Assembly (NCBI GenBank): GCA_020851115.1
Contig: JADZDJ010000116.1
Coordinates: forward strand, 1 to 33,154
Reading direction: 5' to 3'
Origin: Pirellulales bacterium
GTDB taxonomy: Bacteria; Planctomycetota; Planctomycetia; Pirellulales; JADZDJ01
DNA length: 33,154 bases
Below are positions 7,216-15,308 of this stretch, piece after piece; position 1 is the stretch's first letter; the number at the start of each line of letters is the position of its first letter. The notes under the pieces are model-generated. The model was not told the DNA's origin and ran no database searches. It saw only the letters and a list, made by a program, of their open reading frames with translations. Both the position numbers and the translations under genes were made by a program.

Positions 7216-7663
7216 GTGCTGTGTGCTACCTGCATTCAGGTGATCGCTCGTATTGCTGCCAATCTTACCATTCTACCCCATGCCGCGTCGATCGAATCGT
7301 TCATGCCGATGCCACGAGATGGCGCTTCAGGAAGTGTAATTATCCCAAAAAGCAGTGCCTCAGCCACCACGAGCGTTGCGTTTCCAGCCGCGCCCACTTC
7401 GAGGCAGTTGGATAGACTCCGCGTGCTGGCCAGCGCGGCACTGGTTTGGAAATGCGTCGCGGGTCGCTGCGATGGGCATTGAAACCATGTATTCTTCGAT
7501 CCGGGCGCTGGGCCGATGTTGGCAAGAGAACGTAGCAGGGAAACAATTTGGCTTCAAGCCAACAAAAAATTTGCCGTAGATCGCTCCGAAACTCGCTGCC
7601 GCGCTGGAAGGACGTTTTTTCCGGGACGATCGCTTTAAGGACCGTGACTCGTCGGCATTGCCA
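7216..7663. other. Intergenic region between tRNA-Arg and uracil-DNA glycosylase
   Basis: No gene seen. Short frames on both strands lack protein character. The part next to the tRNA should hold its promoter; a TAGAAT box on the minus strand at 7270-7275 is a possible -10 element but has no good -35. ACCTG/CAGGT forms a small inverted repeat near 7228-7241. Confidence 0.4.
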
Positions 7664-8539
7664 TCAAAGTTGCACTCCCAATCGCCCCATCATCAATTTA
7701 AGGTCTTCCCAAGCGTCCCCCTTAGCCGCCGGATTTCGCAAAAGATATGCTGGATGATAGGTGCAAAGGACTGGAATGCCGCGGAAATTGTGAAACGACT
7801 TGCGAAGCTTGCCAATGCTCCGGTCGGTTTGAAGCAAGGCTTGAGAAGCAACCGCGCCAAGACAGCAGATCATTTCGGGCCGAACAACATCGAACTGCCG
7901 CTCAAAAAACGTTCGACAATTAGCCACCTCATCCGGCAGAGGGTTGCGGTTGTCCGGCGGCCGGCATTTGAGAACGTTCAAAATATAGACGTCTTCCCGC
8001 TTTAGCCCGCAGGCTTGGATCATTTTCGTGAGCAGTTGCCCGGCTCGGCCGACGAATGGCTCGCCCAGACGGTCTTCGTCGGCGCCTGGGGCTTCGCCAA
8101 AGAAGCAAATTTTAGCCGACGGATTGCCTACGCCGAAGACGGTTTGGGTTCGCGTGCTGGCCAAGACCGAGCATCGAACGCAGGAGGTGACTTCTTGCCG
8201 GATCACTTCGAGCGCAGCGGTATGCTGCTCGGTCGACGCCAACGCTACAGTTGTCGGAGCATCGACCGGCAGAGGGGATTTCGGCGGCACAACGGCGGGC
8301 CTGCTCAGCTTTGCCGCGGTTGTCGCTGCATTCCGCACGGCAGTTTTATGGGGGGGCTCAAGCACTGTGACTGGCACCTCATCAGTTGGCAAGCGGGTCG
8401 CGGCCGCCGTCGGACGCGCTGCCGAAACGGCGGCTCTGCCCTTGGGCAGGTGTGTCACGCCAGCACGCTGGAGGCTCTCTAGCCGCTGCCGGATGGCGCG
8501 CGCCATCCGGTCTCGATCGTCTCCCAACAATTCGCTCAT
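7664..8539 (-). CDS. Family-4 uracil-DNA glycosylase (Fe-S cluster type)
   Basis: Removes uracil from DNA as the first step of base excision repair. In a 291-residue protein, motif A is GEAPGADED (148-156) and the catalytic loop is HPAYLLR (262-268). Four Cys that would hold a 4Fe-4S cluster are C120 and C123 (CVRC), C192 (LKCRPP) and C208. These are the marks of family 4 UDGs. Residues 30-105 form an Ala/Pro/Thr-rich linker, longer than in minimal thermophile enzymes but common in planctomycete and other mesophile homologues. I chose ATG 8539 because AGGAG lies five to six bases upstream. The frame is open further, to 8590, without SD support. Gene neighbours give no operon; speA is divergent. 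Confidence 0.93.
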   Translation of the reverse strand: MSELLGDDRDRMARAIRQRLESLQRAGVTHLPKGRAAVSAARPTAAATRLPTDEVPVTVLEPPHKTAVRNAATTAAKLSRPAVVPPKSPLPVDAPTTVALASTEQHTAALEVIRQEVTSCVRCSVLASTRTQTVFGVGNPSAKICFFGEAPGADEDRLGEPFVGRAGQLLTKMIQACGLKREDVYILNVLKCRPPDNRNPLPDEVANCRTFFERQFDVVRPEMICCLGAVASQALLQTDRSIGKLRKSFHNFRGIPVLCTYHPAYLLRNPAAKGDAWEDLKLMMGRLGVQL

Positions 8540-8877
8540 GGGTACTCCTGGCGAAGTAGAATTCGTCCAAGTATATGCCGACTTGCCCACGGCCAGAAGG
8601 GAGTGTGGAGCTTGGTCGGCGTGCTCGACGCAGTTGTCGAAGGAACGCCTCGCCCTATCGCGACATCACGTCCAAGGGCATTTTGCGCCGCCGCGAGAGA
8701 GGCACACAAAAATGAGAAATCTCTCTACACAATGCCAGCCGACCGGTCTATGATAGAGCGATTACTCTCAGCCTACGAACCTGAAGCGCACTCGAGCGCA
8801 GAGTCCCGCATTGCACAGTCTCGAGTCTTCATCGGGTTGGTTTCTGTTGCTGTAACAATTTGTCGAGGGCAACCAAG
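8540..8877. other. Divergent intergenic region, udg / speA
   Basis: No gene seen. It must carry promoters for both the glycosylase (minus) and speA (plus). The best plus-strand candidate is listed at 8726-8754. Confidence 0.4.
8726..8754 (+). promoter_or_regulatory. Candidate sigma-70-type promoter of speA
   Basis: TACACA (8726-8731) and TATGAT (8749-8754) are separated by 17 bases. The -10 matches five of six consensus positions and the -35 four of six. This would leave a leader of about 115 bases before speA. Planctomycete promoters are poorly defined, so this is tentative. Confidence 0.35.
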
Positions 8878-10857
8878 TTGAAACTTGATCTCGAATTGGA
8901 GCGCTGGTCGGTGGCCGACGCCGCCGAAATGTACGAAGTTTCCCGTTGGGGCAATGGCTACTTCTCCGTCAACGGCAACGGTCACGTCTGCGTGCATCCG
9001 ACGAAGGATCCGCAGCGGTCGATCGACCTGAAGCAATTGGTCGATCGCCTGCAACTCCGCGGCATCGATCTGCCGATTCTGATTCGCTTCGCCGACATTC
9101 TCAAGCATCGTCTCGGCGAGATTCACACTGCTTTTCAAGGCGCGATCGCCGAGCACAAATATCATTGCGGTTACTGTTGCGTCTATCCGATCAAAGTGAA
9201 TCAGCAACGGCAAGTGGTCGAAGAAGTGCTCGAGTTCGGTCGTCCGTATAAGTTTGGCCTGGAAGCTGGCAGCAAGCCGGAGCTACTCGCCGTGGTGGCG
9301 ATGGCCACGAACGACACGCCAATCATCTGCAACGGCTTCAAAGATGCCGAGTTCATCGAAACGGCGATGCTTGCGCATAAAATCGGCCGAAATATCATTC
9401 CAGTCGTTGAGAAATACACCGAACTGGGATTGATTTTGGAGTACGCTGAAAAAATCGGCGTGCGGCCAAAGATCGGGATGCGCGTGAAGCTCGCGGCCCG
9501 TGGCGCAGGTCGCTGGCAAGCATCCGGCGGTTATCGTTCGAAGTTTGGCCTGACGGTGACGGAGATCGTCAAGGGGCTGGACGAGCTGAAAAGCCGCGGC
9601 ATGGAAGACTGCTTCAAGCTGCTGCACTTCCACCTTGGCAGTCAGATTACGAACATTCGCCACATCAAGGCGGCGCTCAACGAAGCGGCGCATGTGTACA
9701 CAGAGCTTGCCAGCCGCGGCGCAGGCCTGGAATATATCGACGTCGGCGGCGGATTGGGCGTGGATTATGATGGCTCGCAGACCAACTTTGAATCGAGCGT
9801 CAACTACAGTCTGCAGGAATATGCCAACGACGTCGTTTACCACATTCAGCGCGCCTGCGACGACGCCGGCGTAAAACATCCGACTATTGTTTCCGAAAGC
9901 GGTCGTGCGGTGGTGGCCTATCACAGTTGCCTGATCTTCGGCGTACTGGGTGTCGCCGAGCAGGGGCAAAATGGCGTTCCGCCGCAGGTGTCGCCCGATG
10001 TCGAGCAGCCGCTGATCGACTTGATGGAGACCTACCAGAATCTCGGTGTGCGAAATATTCTGGAGAGTTACCACGATGCCCAACAATCGCTCGACAATGC
10101 GATGACGCTGTTCAGCCAGGGTTATTTGCCGCTCGACCAGCGCGCAACGGTTGAAAACCTTTACTGGGCGATTTGCCATAAGATTCAAAAGTTGGCCCAG
10201 CAGATGGAATTCGTGCCGGAAGAATTGCAGGGGTTGGACGCGCTCCTTTCCGACACTTACTTCTGCAATTTTTCGCTCTTTCAGTCGATCCCCGATAGCT
10301 GGGCAATCAAGCAACTGTTCCCGGTGATGCCGATTCATCGCTTGAACGAACGCCCAACGCGGTATGCAGTGCTCGGCGACATCACCTGCGACAGCGACGG
10401 CACGATCGATCAATTCATCGACCGCCGCGATGTGAAGCGAACTCTGCCGCTGCATGCGTACGAAGGCAAACCGTATTACCTAGGTGCATTTTTAATCGGC
10501 GCGTATCAAGAAATCCTCGGCGATTTGCACAACCTCTTCGGCGACACGAACGCGGTGCATGTCGCAATGGACGACGCCGGCGAAGTGATTTTGCAGCACG
10601 TCATCAAGGGCGACACCGTCCGCGAAGTACTCGACTACGTCGAATTCGAGCCGGACGCGCTCATTAGCCAGCTTCGCACCGCCACCGAAGCCGCGGTGCG
10701 CGAAGGGCACATCGGTTACGAACAAGCCGGGCGGTTCTTAAAATTCTATGAAGAAGGTCTTCGCGGCTACACCTATCTCGAAGAACCAGAAGAGCGCACC
10801 CCGGCGAACATGCATTTGAACGGCAACGCGACCGCGGCGCAAACGCAGACGGCATAG
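8878..10857 (+). CDS. speA: Biosynthetic arginine decarboxylase
   Basis: PLP-dependent conversion of arginine to agmatine, the first step of polyamine synthesis. The protein of 659 residues matches the usual SpeA length (E. coli about 658). The N-terminal alanine-racemase-like barrel holds VYPIKVNQ with the PLP lysine K106, then GLEAGSKPEL, RSKFGLT, LHFHLGSQ and the glycine loop VGGGLGVDYDG. The C-terminal beta domain holds GDITCDSDG with the catalytic Cys at about 504. I chose TTG 8878 because GAGGG lies eight bases upstream; the frame also offers TTG at 8860 without an SD. No ATG or GTG start is available between the upstream stop at 8782 and these codons. Agmatine-processing genes are not in the window. 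A clear orthologue of a conserved enzyme. Confidence 0.96.
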   Translation: MKLDLELERWSVADAAEMYEVSRWGNGYFSVNGNGHVCVHPTKDPQRSIDLKQLVDRLQLRGIDLPILIRFADILKHRLGEIHTAFQGAIAEHKYHCGYCCVYPIKVNQQRQVVEEVLEFGRPYKFGLEAGSKPELLAVVAMATNDTPIICNGFKDAEFIETAMLAHKIGRNIIPVVEKYTELGLILEYAEKIGVRPKIGMRVKLAARGAGRWQASGGYRSKFGLTVTEIVKGLDELKSRGMEDCFKLLHFHLGSQITNIRHIKAALNEAAHVYTELASRGAGLEYIDVGGGLGVDYDGSQTNFESSVNYSLQEYANDVVYHIQRACDDAGVKHPTIVSESGRAVVAYHSCLIFGVLGVAEQGQNGVPPQVSPDVEQPLIDLMETYQNLGVRNILESYHDAQQSLDNAMTLFSQGYLPLDQRATVENLYWAICHKIQKLAQQMEFVPEELQGLDALLSDTYFCNFSLFQSIPDSWAIKQLFPVMPIHRLNERPTRYAVLGDITCDSDGTIDQFIDRRDVKRTLPLHAYEGKPYYLGAFLIGAYQEILGDLHNLFGDTNAVHVAMDDAGEVILQHVIKGDTVREVLDYVEFEPDALISQLRTATEAAVREGHIGYEQAGRFLKFYEEGLRGYTYLEEPEERTPANMHLNGNATAAQTQTA

Positions 10858-11186
10858 CTGGCTTCATCGTCGTTCCGACTTTTATGCGCAGCGGCTGTCG
10901 CAGGATGGCCCGTGGGCGCAGCGATCGAGTGCGCGGAAATATCCGCCGATCTTGCAAGCCAGTTACCAGCTCTCTGGAATCATGTAGCCGTGGCATGTAG
11001 GCGATCGTTGCTACTCTAAATTGCCTAGCTGCTCAGCTTCCTCACAGACGACTTTATGCCGCGCCATTGACCGAGCGGTACAATTACAACGGAACCCGCG
11101 CCAGCGGCAACGTTGCGGCTGATGGTCACCGCTTCTCCGTTGGCAACATTCAACCCAGAACAGCATCAACCTGAAGGAGGGCTACG
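10858..11186. other. Intergenic region after speA
   Basis: No gene and no convincing intrinsic terminator. It ends with the strong AGGAGGG SD of the next small gene. Confidence 0.4.
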
Positions 11187-11396
11187 ATGTCGGACATTCA
11201 CCTTACGATTTCGCCAGATCAACGTAATTTGCTGGTGAAGTTGCTCACCAGTGCCGTCAAGAAAAAGCGGGTCGAAGTGCATCGCACCGAGTTTTCCCGA
11301 GATTATCGACACGAACTCGAAGCCGAGGAATCTCAGTTGGAGAGTTTGCTCGAACAACTCTCGAATTCGACACTCGCCGAGTCGCCAAGTACGTGA
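11187..11396 (+). CDS. Small charged helical protein, function unknown
   Basis: A 69-residue protein preceded by a near-perfect SD (AGGAGGG, five bases before the ATG), which strongly supports translation. The first part (HLTISPDQRNLLVKLLTSAV) is like a short amphipathic strand-helix. The second half is Glu/Arg-rich and probably helical (EAEESQLESLLEQLSNS), possibly a coiled coil. I do not recognise a named family. Its position 90 bases upstream of mutM on the same strand allows co-transcription, but nothing links it to repair. Confidence 0.7.
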   Translation: MSDIHLTISPDQRNLLVKLLTSAVKKKRVEVHRTEFSRDYRHELEAEESQLESLLEQLSNSTLAESPST

Positions 11397-11484
11397 AGGC
11401 GGCCAGCGGCCCTGTGACGAGCGATGGCGGCTTTTGCCGTGCGAATGCATCCTCGATTGTGAATCGAGTTGGTATCATAGCATC

Positions 11485-12399
11485 ATGCCAGAGTTACCCG
11501 AAGTAGAAACCATGTGTCGCGGCATTCGGCCCATTGTCGGCCGCCGCGCATTGTCGGTCCAGCGTCCAAAGTGCGCTCGACGCCCGATTGCGATCATGCC
11601 GCGGATCGATTGCATTCGCCGGCGAATCGAAGGAAAGTACGTGTCGCAGATTGAGCGCGTCGGTAAGCGGGTGGTGATTTGGTTTTCGGACGCTGGAAGC
11701 GAGAAAGGACCAAGCCGCACAAAGGCGACATCGGCGGTTGTCGCAAGACTGCCCCAAGTGGAAGCACTCGTCATTGAGCCGCGGATGACGGGATTGGTGC
11801 TACTTTCCTCCCCGCCCACGCGAGAGCATCTGCGGCTGCGATTGAGCTTTGGTCCAAAACCTTCGCCAGATCTTTGGTTCTGGGACCGCCGCGGCTTGGG
11901 CACGGTGACGCTTTATACGGCAGGAGAATTTGAAGCGAAATTCCGCGGCTGCGATTCGTCGCTCGGTCCGGACGCGCTGAGTGTCTCCGCCGAGCAATTT
12001 CGCGAGCGGCTCGGTCGCAGCCGCCGAGCGATCAAAGTCGCCCTGCTGGATCAAAAAGCGGTTGCTGGCGTCGGCAATTTGTATGCTTCGGAAATATTGC
12101 ATCTGGCGAGCATTCATCCTGCGGCCTGCTGCCAGCGCCTTCGTAAACACGCCTGGCAGCGACTGCATGCCGCGTTGATCGAGGTGCTACAAGCCGCAAT
12201 TCAGTACGAAGGTTCGACATTGTCGGACGGCACCTATCGCACGGCGTTGAATCAAAACGGCGGCTATCAAAATCACCATCGTGTATACGATCGTGCTGGC
12301 CAACCATGTCGCCGGTGCGCCGGCCAGATCCGGCGAATCGTCCAAGCACAGCGATCGACCTTTTTTTGCCCGAACTGTCAGCGTTGCGCACCAGCGTGA
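11485..12399 (+). CDS. mutM: Formamidopyrimidine-DNA glycosylase (MutM/Fpg)
   Basis: Bifunctional glycosylase/AP lyase that removes oxidised purines such as 8-oxoguanine. A 304-residue protein beginning MPELPEVET, with P2 and E3 as catalytic residues after Met removal. The lysine equivalent to K57 is in ERVGKRVVIW. The helix-two-turn-helix has KAVAGVGNLYASE. The C-terminal zinc finger has CRRC and CPNC, with QRSTFF between. Two departures from E. coli are visible. About 22 extra residues lie before the damage-recognition loop (EPRMTG), and DRRGLG replaces DPRRFG, so the usual wedge Phe is Leu. The start is fixed by the motif, although no strong SD precedes it; the frame is open back to 11251. 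It remains in frame across a seven-T run near 12360. Confidence 0.95.
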   Translation: MPELPEVETMCRGIRPIVGRRALSVQRPKCARRPIAIMPRIDCIRRRIEGKYVSQIERVGKRVVIWFSDAGSEKGPSRTKATSAVVARLPQVEALVIEPRMTGLVLLSSPPTREHLRLRLSFGPKPSPDLWFWDRRGLGTVTLYTAGEFEAKFRGCDSSLGPDALSVSAEQFRERLGRSRRAIKVALLDQKAVAGVGNLYASEILHLASIHPAACCQRLRKHAWQRLHAALIEVLQAAIQYEGSTLSDGTYRTALNQNGGYQNHHRVYDRAGQPCRRCAGQIRRIVQAQRSTFFCPNCQRCAPA

Positions 12400-12721
12400 T
12401 TTGCAAGAAGTGCTCGTCGAACGCCTGCATTTCCGCACCGTATCAACCATGCCGCACATCAGGCGCACACGCCTGACCGACCGCGCACGAAATCTCGCCG
12501 GAAGCAGCTTGCGGCTCAGTTGGAAAGGTAGCGGCGACGGTTTCAGTCACAAGATGCGTCCGTCGGCAGAGCGGCTGATCGTCGCTACCCAGTTTTCCAA
12601 AGATTTGCATCCTGGTGCAATCTACGGTCTAATAATGCCAGCGTCGTTGGCAACCAAATCGTAGCGCTAGCGATTCATCTCCCGCTAACGCATCCCTCGC
12701 CAGGATCAAGGAGCATGGATT
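12400..12721. other. Intergenic region between mutM and the DUF3500 gene
   Basis: No gene supported. A TTGCA/TGCAA inverted repeat (12605-12609 and 12616-12620) lies just before a TAATAAT box (12630-12636), about 85 bases upstream of the DUF3500 start. This could be its promoter and an operator. AAGGAG is the SD, eight bases before the ATG. Confidence 0.4.
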
Positions 12722-13804
12722 ATGGATCCGCACTATCGCAATTGCCCCGATTGCCAATCGGGCTTCGATTTCCTCAGCCGTCGCGACTTTATCAAGGCCG
12801 CGGGGGCGACAGCCGTTGCCGCGGGCGCATTGGGCTTGTCCAAGGTCGTCGTCCGCGCCGCCGACCAGCCAATCAAAGCTCCAGAAACGCTCGTCAAGCA
12901 ACTTTATAATTCGCTCAGCGATTCGCAGCGAAAAGCAATTGCGTTCGATTGGGACTTCGTGGAAACCGCCGAAACGCTTAAGCTACAGCAGCGCCAAGGC
13001 CGACCGCGCGGTTTGTTGCGTACGCGCGTTGCCAACAATTGGCAGATCACCGAACACAGCATCGGTACTGATTTTTACACCACAGATCAGCAGGAATTGA
13101 TTCGCGCGATTTATGAAGGTCTGTTCAATCCCGAGTGGGTCAATAAGCTCGATAAACAACTCGAAGACGACGCCGGAGGATACGGCAACGAGCAAAGCAT
13201 CGCGCTGTTCGGCAAGCCGGGCGAAGGGAAGTTCGAATTGGTGATGACCGGCCGGCACCTGACCGCGCGAGTCGATGGCAACAGTATCGACCACATGGCG
13301 TTTGGCGGACCGATCTTCCACGGGCACGCCGCCCAAGGATTCAATGAGAAGCCGGACCATCCTGGCAACATTTTCTGGCCGCAAGCGCTGGAAGCGAACA
13401 AGGTCTACGAAATGCTAGATGGAAAACAGCGCACGTCGGCATTGGTCGCCAAGTTGCCGCGCGAGCAGGCCGTCGATTTCCGCGGCGCAACGCGGGAATT
13501 TCCTGGAATTCCAGTGACAGAATTGAGCGCTGACCAGCGCGAGCAACTTCAAAAGGCGATGAAACTAATGCTTGCGCCATACCGCGAGGCCGATCAAGAG
13601 GAAGTGATCGCCTGCCTGGTTAAGCAAGGCGGACTCGACCAATGTTCGCTGGCATATTACCAAGCGCAGGATCTTGGCGACGATCAGGTGTGGGACAACT
13701 GGCGGCTGGAAGGGCCGGCCTTCGTTTGGTATTTCCGCGGTTCGCCGCACGTTCACTTGTGGATTCATATCGGCGACGATCCAGGTGTGAAGCTGAATGC
13801 ATAA
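12722..13804 (+). CDS. Tat-exported DUF3500 domain protein
   Basis: A 360-residue protein. It has a twin-arginine signal (SRRDFIKAAGATAVAAGALG, residues 19-38), so it is exported folded. A short N-terminal stretch holds a CPDC pair. The mature part matches DUF3500: a SDSQRKAIAFDWD helix near residue 65, RPRGLL, a GKPGEGKFELVMTGRHLTAR strand pair near residue 165, and GGPIFHGHAA, with His residues that could bind a metal. The function of this family is not established. An AAGGAG SD eight bases upstream supports the start. It stands alone between mutM and the repeat protein. An overlapping frame at 12715 is a shadow. Confidence 0.85.
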   Translation: MDPHYRNCPDCQSGFDFLSRRDFIKAAGATAVAAGALGLSKVVVRAADQPIKAPETLVKQLYNSLSDSQRKAIAFDWDFVETAETLKLQQRQGRPRGLLRTRVANNWQITEHSIGTDFYTTDQQELIRAIYEGLFNPEWVNKLDKQLEDDAGGYGNEQSIALFGKPGEGKFELVMTGRHLTARVDGNSIDHMAFGGPIFHGHAAQGFNEKPDHPGNIFWPQALEANKVYEMLDGKQRTSALVAKLPREQAVDFRGATREFPGIPVTELSADQREQLQKAMKLMLAPYREADQEEVIACLVKQGGLDQCSLAYYQAQDLGDDQVWDNWRLEGPAFVWYFRGSPHVHLWIHIGDDPGVKLNA

Positions 13805-13810
13805 TTGGTA

Positions 13811-13834
13811 GATCCCGCGGATCGAGCGGGGATT
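13811..13834 (+). terminator. Weak hairpin after the DUF3500 gene
   Basis: GATCCCGC and GCGGGGATT form an imperfect stem (one bulged G) seven bases past the stop codon, ending in TTT. It is a plausible but weak intrinsic terminator. Confidence 0.35.
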
Positions 13835-13989
13835 TGCAGTGCAACATCGCACGGCAAATCGCGTGCGGTTCGGCTAGCAGCCTCGATTACCTGCTCTGCG
13901 ATGTGCGCGGCGGCTAGCGACCGCCGAGTGGCTGCGACGGCTGCAGGTTTTCCGACTTCGCATGAAGCCTGAATGTTCCACCCGCGCAA

Positions 13990-14808
13990 TCAAGACCCTG
14001 CCGCAACCCATTCTGTCCGCTCTTCCCACTGGATGCGCATGGTCGTCGTCGGCACTTTGCGGACTTCAACGGATTCTTCAAATCGCACGGTGGTCTGGGG
14101 GATCGATCGTGACTTTTCCTCTTCCACCCAGCGCGTCGTGGTGACGGGCACTTTGCGAGTCTGATGCTCTTCGACATACTTCATCGTGGTCACCGGTTGC
14201 TTGCGCACTTCCTCCTCCATCGCATACCGCACGGTTTGGATTGGAACTTGTTGTGCCATTACCTGCGGCGCGTACGCGGTAACGGCCGTTTGCCCCCACA
14301 CTCCCCAGCCCAAGTAGGTTGGTTGATAGCTGACGTAAGGCATGTATTGCGTGACATACCGGTTTTGCAGTTGAGTTTCATAGATCGGCTTGCAAACCTG
14401 TACGCGCTGTTCGCGTTCGCTGGTTTCATACACCGGCTTCAGCACCGTATACGTTTCCTCACGTTCGGCCGTTTCAACGACGGGCTTGCGCACGAGGTAC
14501 TTCTCTTCCCGGTAGCTCGTGTCGTAAACTGGCTTTCGCACAACCACCCGCTCCTCGCGCTCGGACGTCTCGTAGACGGGTTTCGCAGCCCAATAACGCC
14601 GCTGCGTCATTACTTGCGTTTGTGGCATGCAATAGGTATCAACCGGCGCTGCGTAGGATGCGGTCGACGACGGCGGGTAGTAAACCGTTGTCGCCGGCTC
14701 GTTCACGATCGTAGGCGTCGCCACTGGAACCCAGCCGTCATCGCCAGCGTTTGCGACAGTGAAAGTAGCAAATATCCCGACAAGCAGGCAAAACGACTTG
14801 GTCAACAT
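13990..14808 (-). CDS. Secreted repeat protein (YTV-like planctomycete surface protein)
   Basis: A 272-residue protein. A signal peptide (residues 1-21, FCLLVGIFATFTVANA) sends it out of the cytoplasm. Two arrays of 16-residue repeats follow. The first (about 76-155) has five units starting KPVYETSEREE; one contains the YTV triplet that names a planctomycete-specific repeat family. The second (about 189-268) has five units starting PVTTMKYVEE. A Tyr/Pro/Gly-rich linker (156-188) separates them. The alternating hydrophobic and charged residues suggest stacked beta-strands. The role is probably structural at the cell surface; no enzyme motif is seen. The gene is alone on the minus strand with a good promoter candidate 52 bases upstream. 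I am confident of secretion and repeats, less so of the family name. Confidence 0.8.
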   Translation of the reverse strand: MLTKSFCLLVGIFATFTVANAGDDGWVPVATPTIVNEPATTVYYPPSSTASYAAPVDTYCMPQTQVMTQRRYWAAKPVYETSEREERVVVRKPVYDTSYREEKYLVRKPVVETAEREETYTVLKPVYETSEREQRVQVCKPIYETQLQNRYVTQYMPYVSYQPTYLGWGVWGQTAVTAYAPQVMAQQVPIQTVRYAMEEEVRKQPVTTMKYVEEHQTRKVPVTTTRWVEEEKSRSIPQTTVRFEESVEVRKVPTTTMRIQWEERTEWVAAGS

Positions 14809-15308
14809 AAGATCGTCTCGATAAATGGATTACACCGATTGTTCTTGTTCCACAGCACAAATTATAAGCGGAGGGGAAAGCCGCTTTCCACTCTCCAGGA
14901 AACCAGGATAAAGGTTTTCACTTTTTCCACTTGGGCAGGCGAAAAAATGGTAGCCCGCCACGATCGCGAGGATCGCGGCAAGGTTAATTTTCCGGTACTT
15001 TCTCAATTCACCCATGCGGATGCGGCAAAATGATGGATCTCGCCACATTGAAGAAGCGACGATCTGCGGAAAAGAGGCAACCTGGGTAGCATATACACTC
15101 GCGGAGGTTCGACCACAATGACGCGAAACGGCGATGCTGCATGACAAAATGGACTCCGGCCGACCAGTCATGATGCATGTCCGAGCTGCCTCCAACTAGC
15201 GACGGCTAGTTCGGACCTGCCTCTCGACGTGGGCTGGGTTTCGGATGAACTTCGTGGGTGGCTGTGCAGATGATGACCGATTTACAAGTAAATTAATCGG
15301 AGCGAACA
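14809..15308. other. Divergent intergenic region, repeat protein / treY
   Basis: 500 bases without a supported gene. The left end holds the promoter candidate of the repeat protein; the right end holds GGAG, seven bases before treY. I see no terminator or riboswitch-like structure in the middle. Confidence 0.4.
14861..14890 (-). promoter_or_regulatory. Candidate promoter of the secreted repeat protein
   Basis: On the minus strand a perfect -10 TATAAT (14861-14866) is preceded by TGGAAA (14885-14890) with an 18-base spacer. An AAGCGG/CCGCTT inverted repeat lies within the spacer and could be an operator. Confidence 0.45.

Noticed and set aside
9283..10455. 390-codon open frame on the minus strand
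   Set aside because: Lies wholly antisense to speA, a clear conserved enzyme; it has no recognisable motif and no SD.
12281..12664. 127-codon plus-strand frame after mutM
   Set aside because: Begins inside mutM in another frame; the second half is unlike protein.
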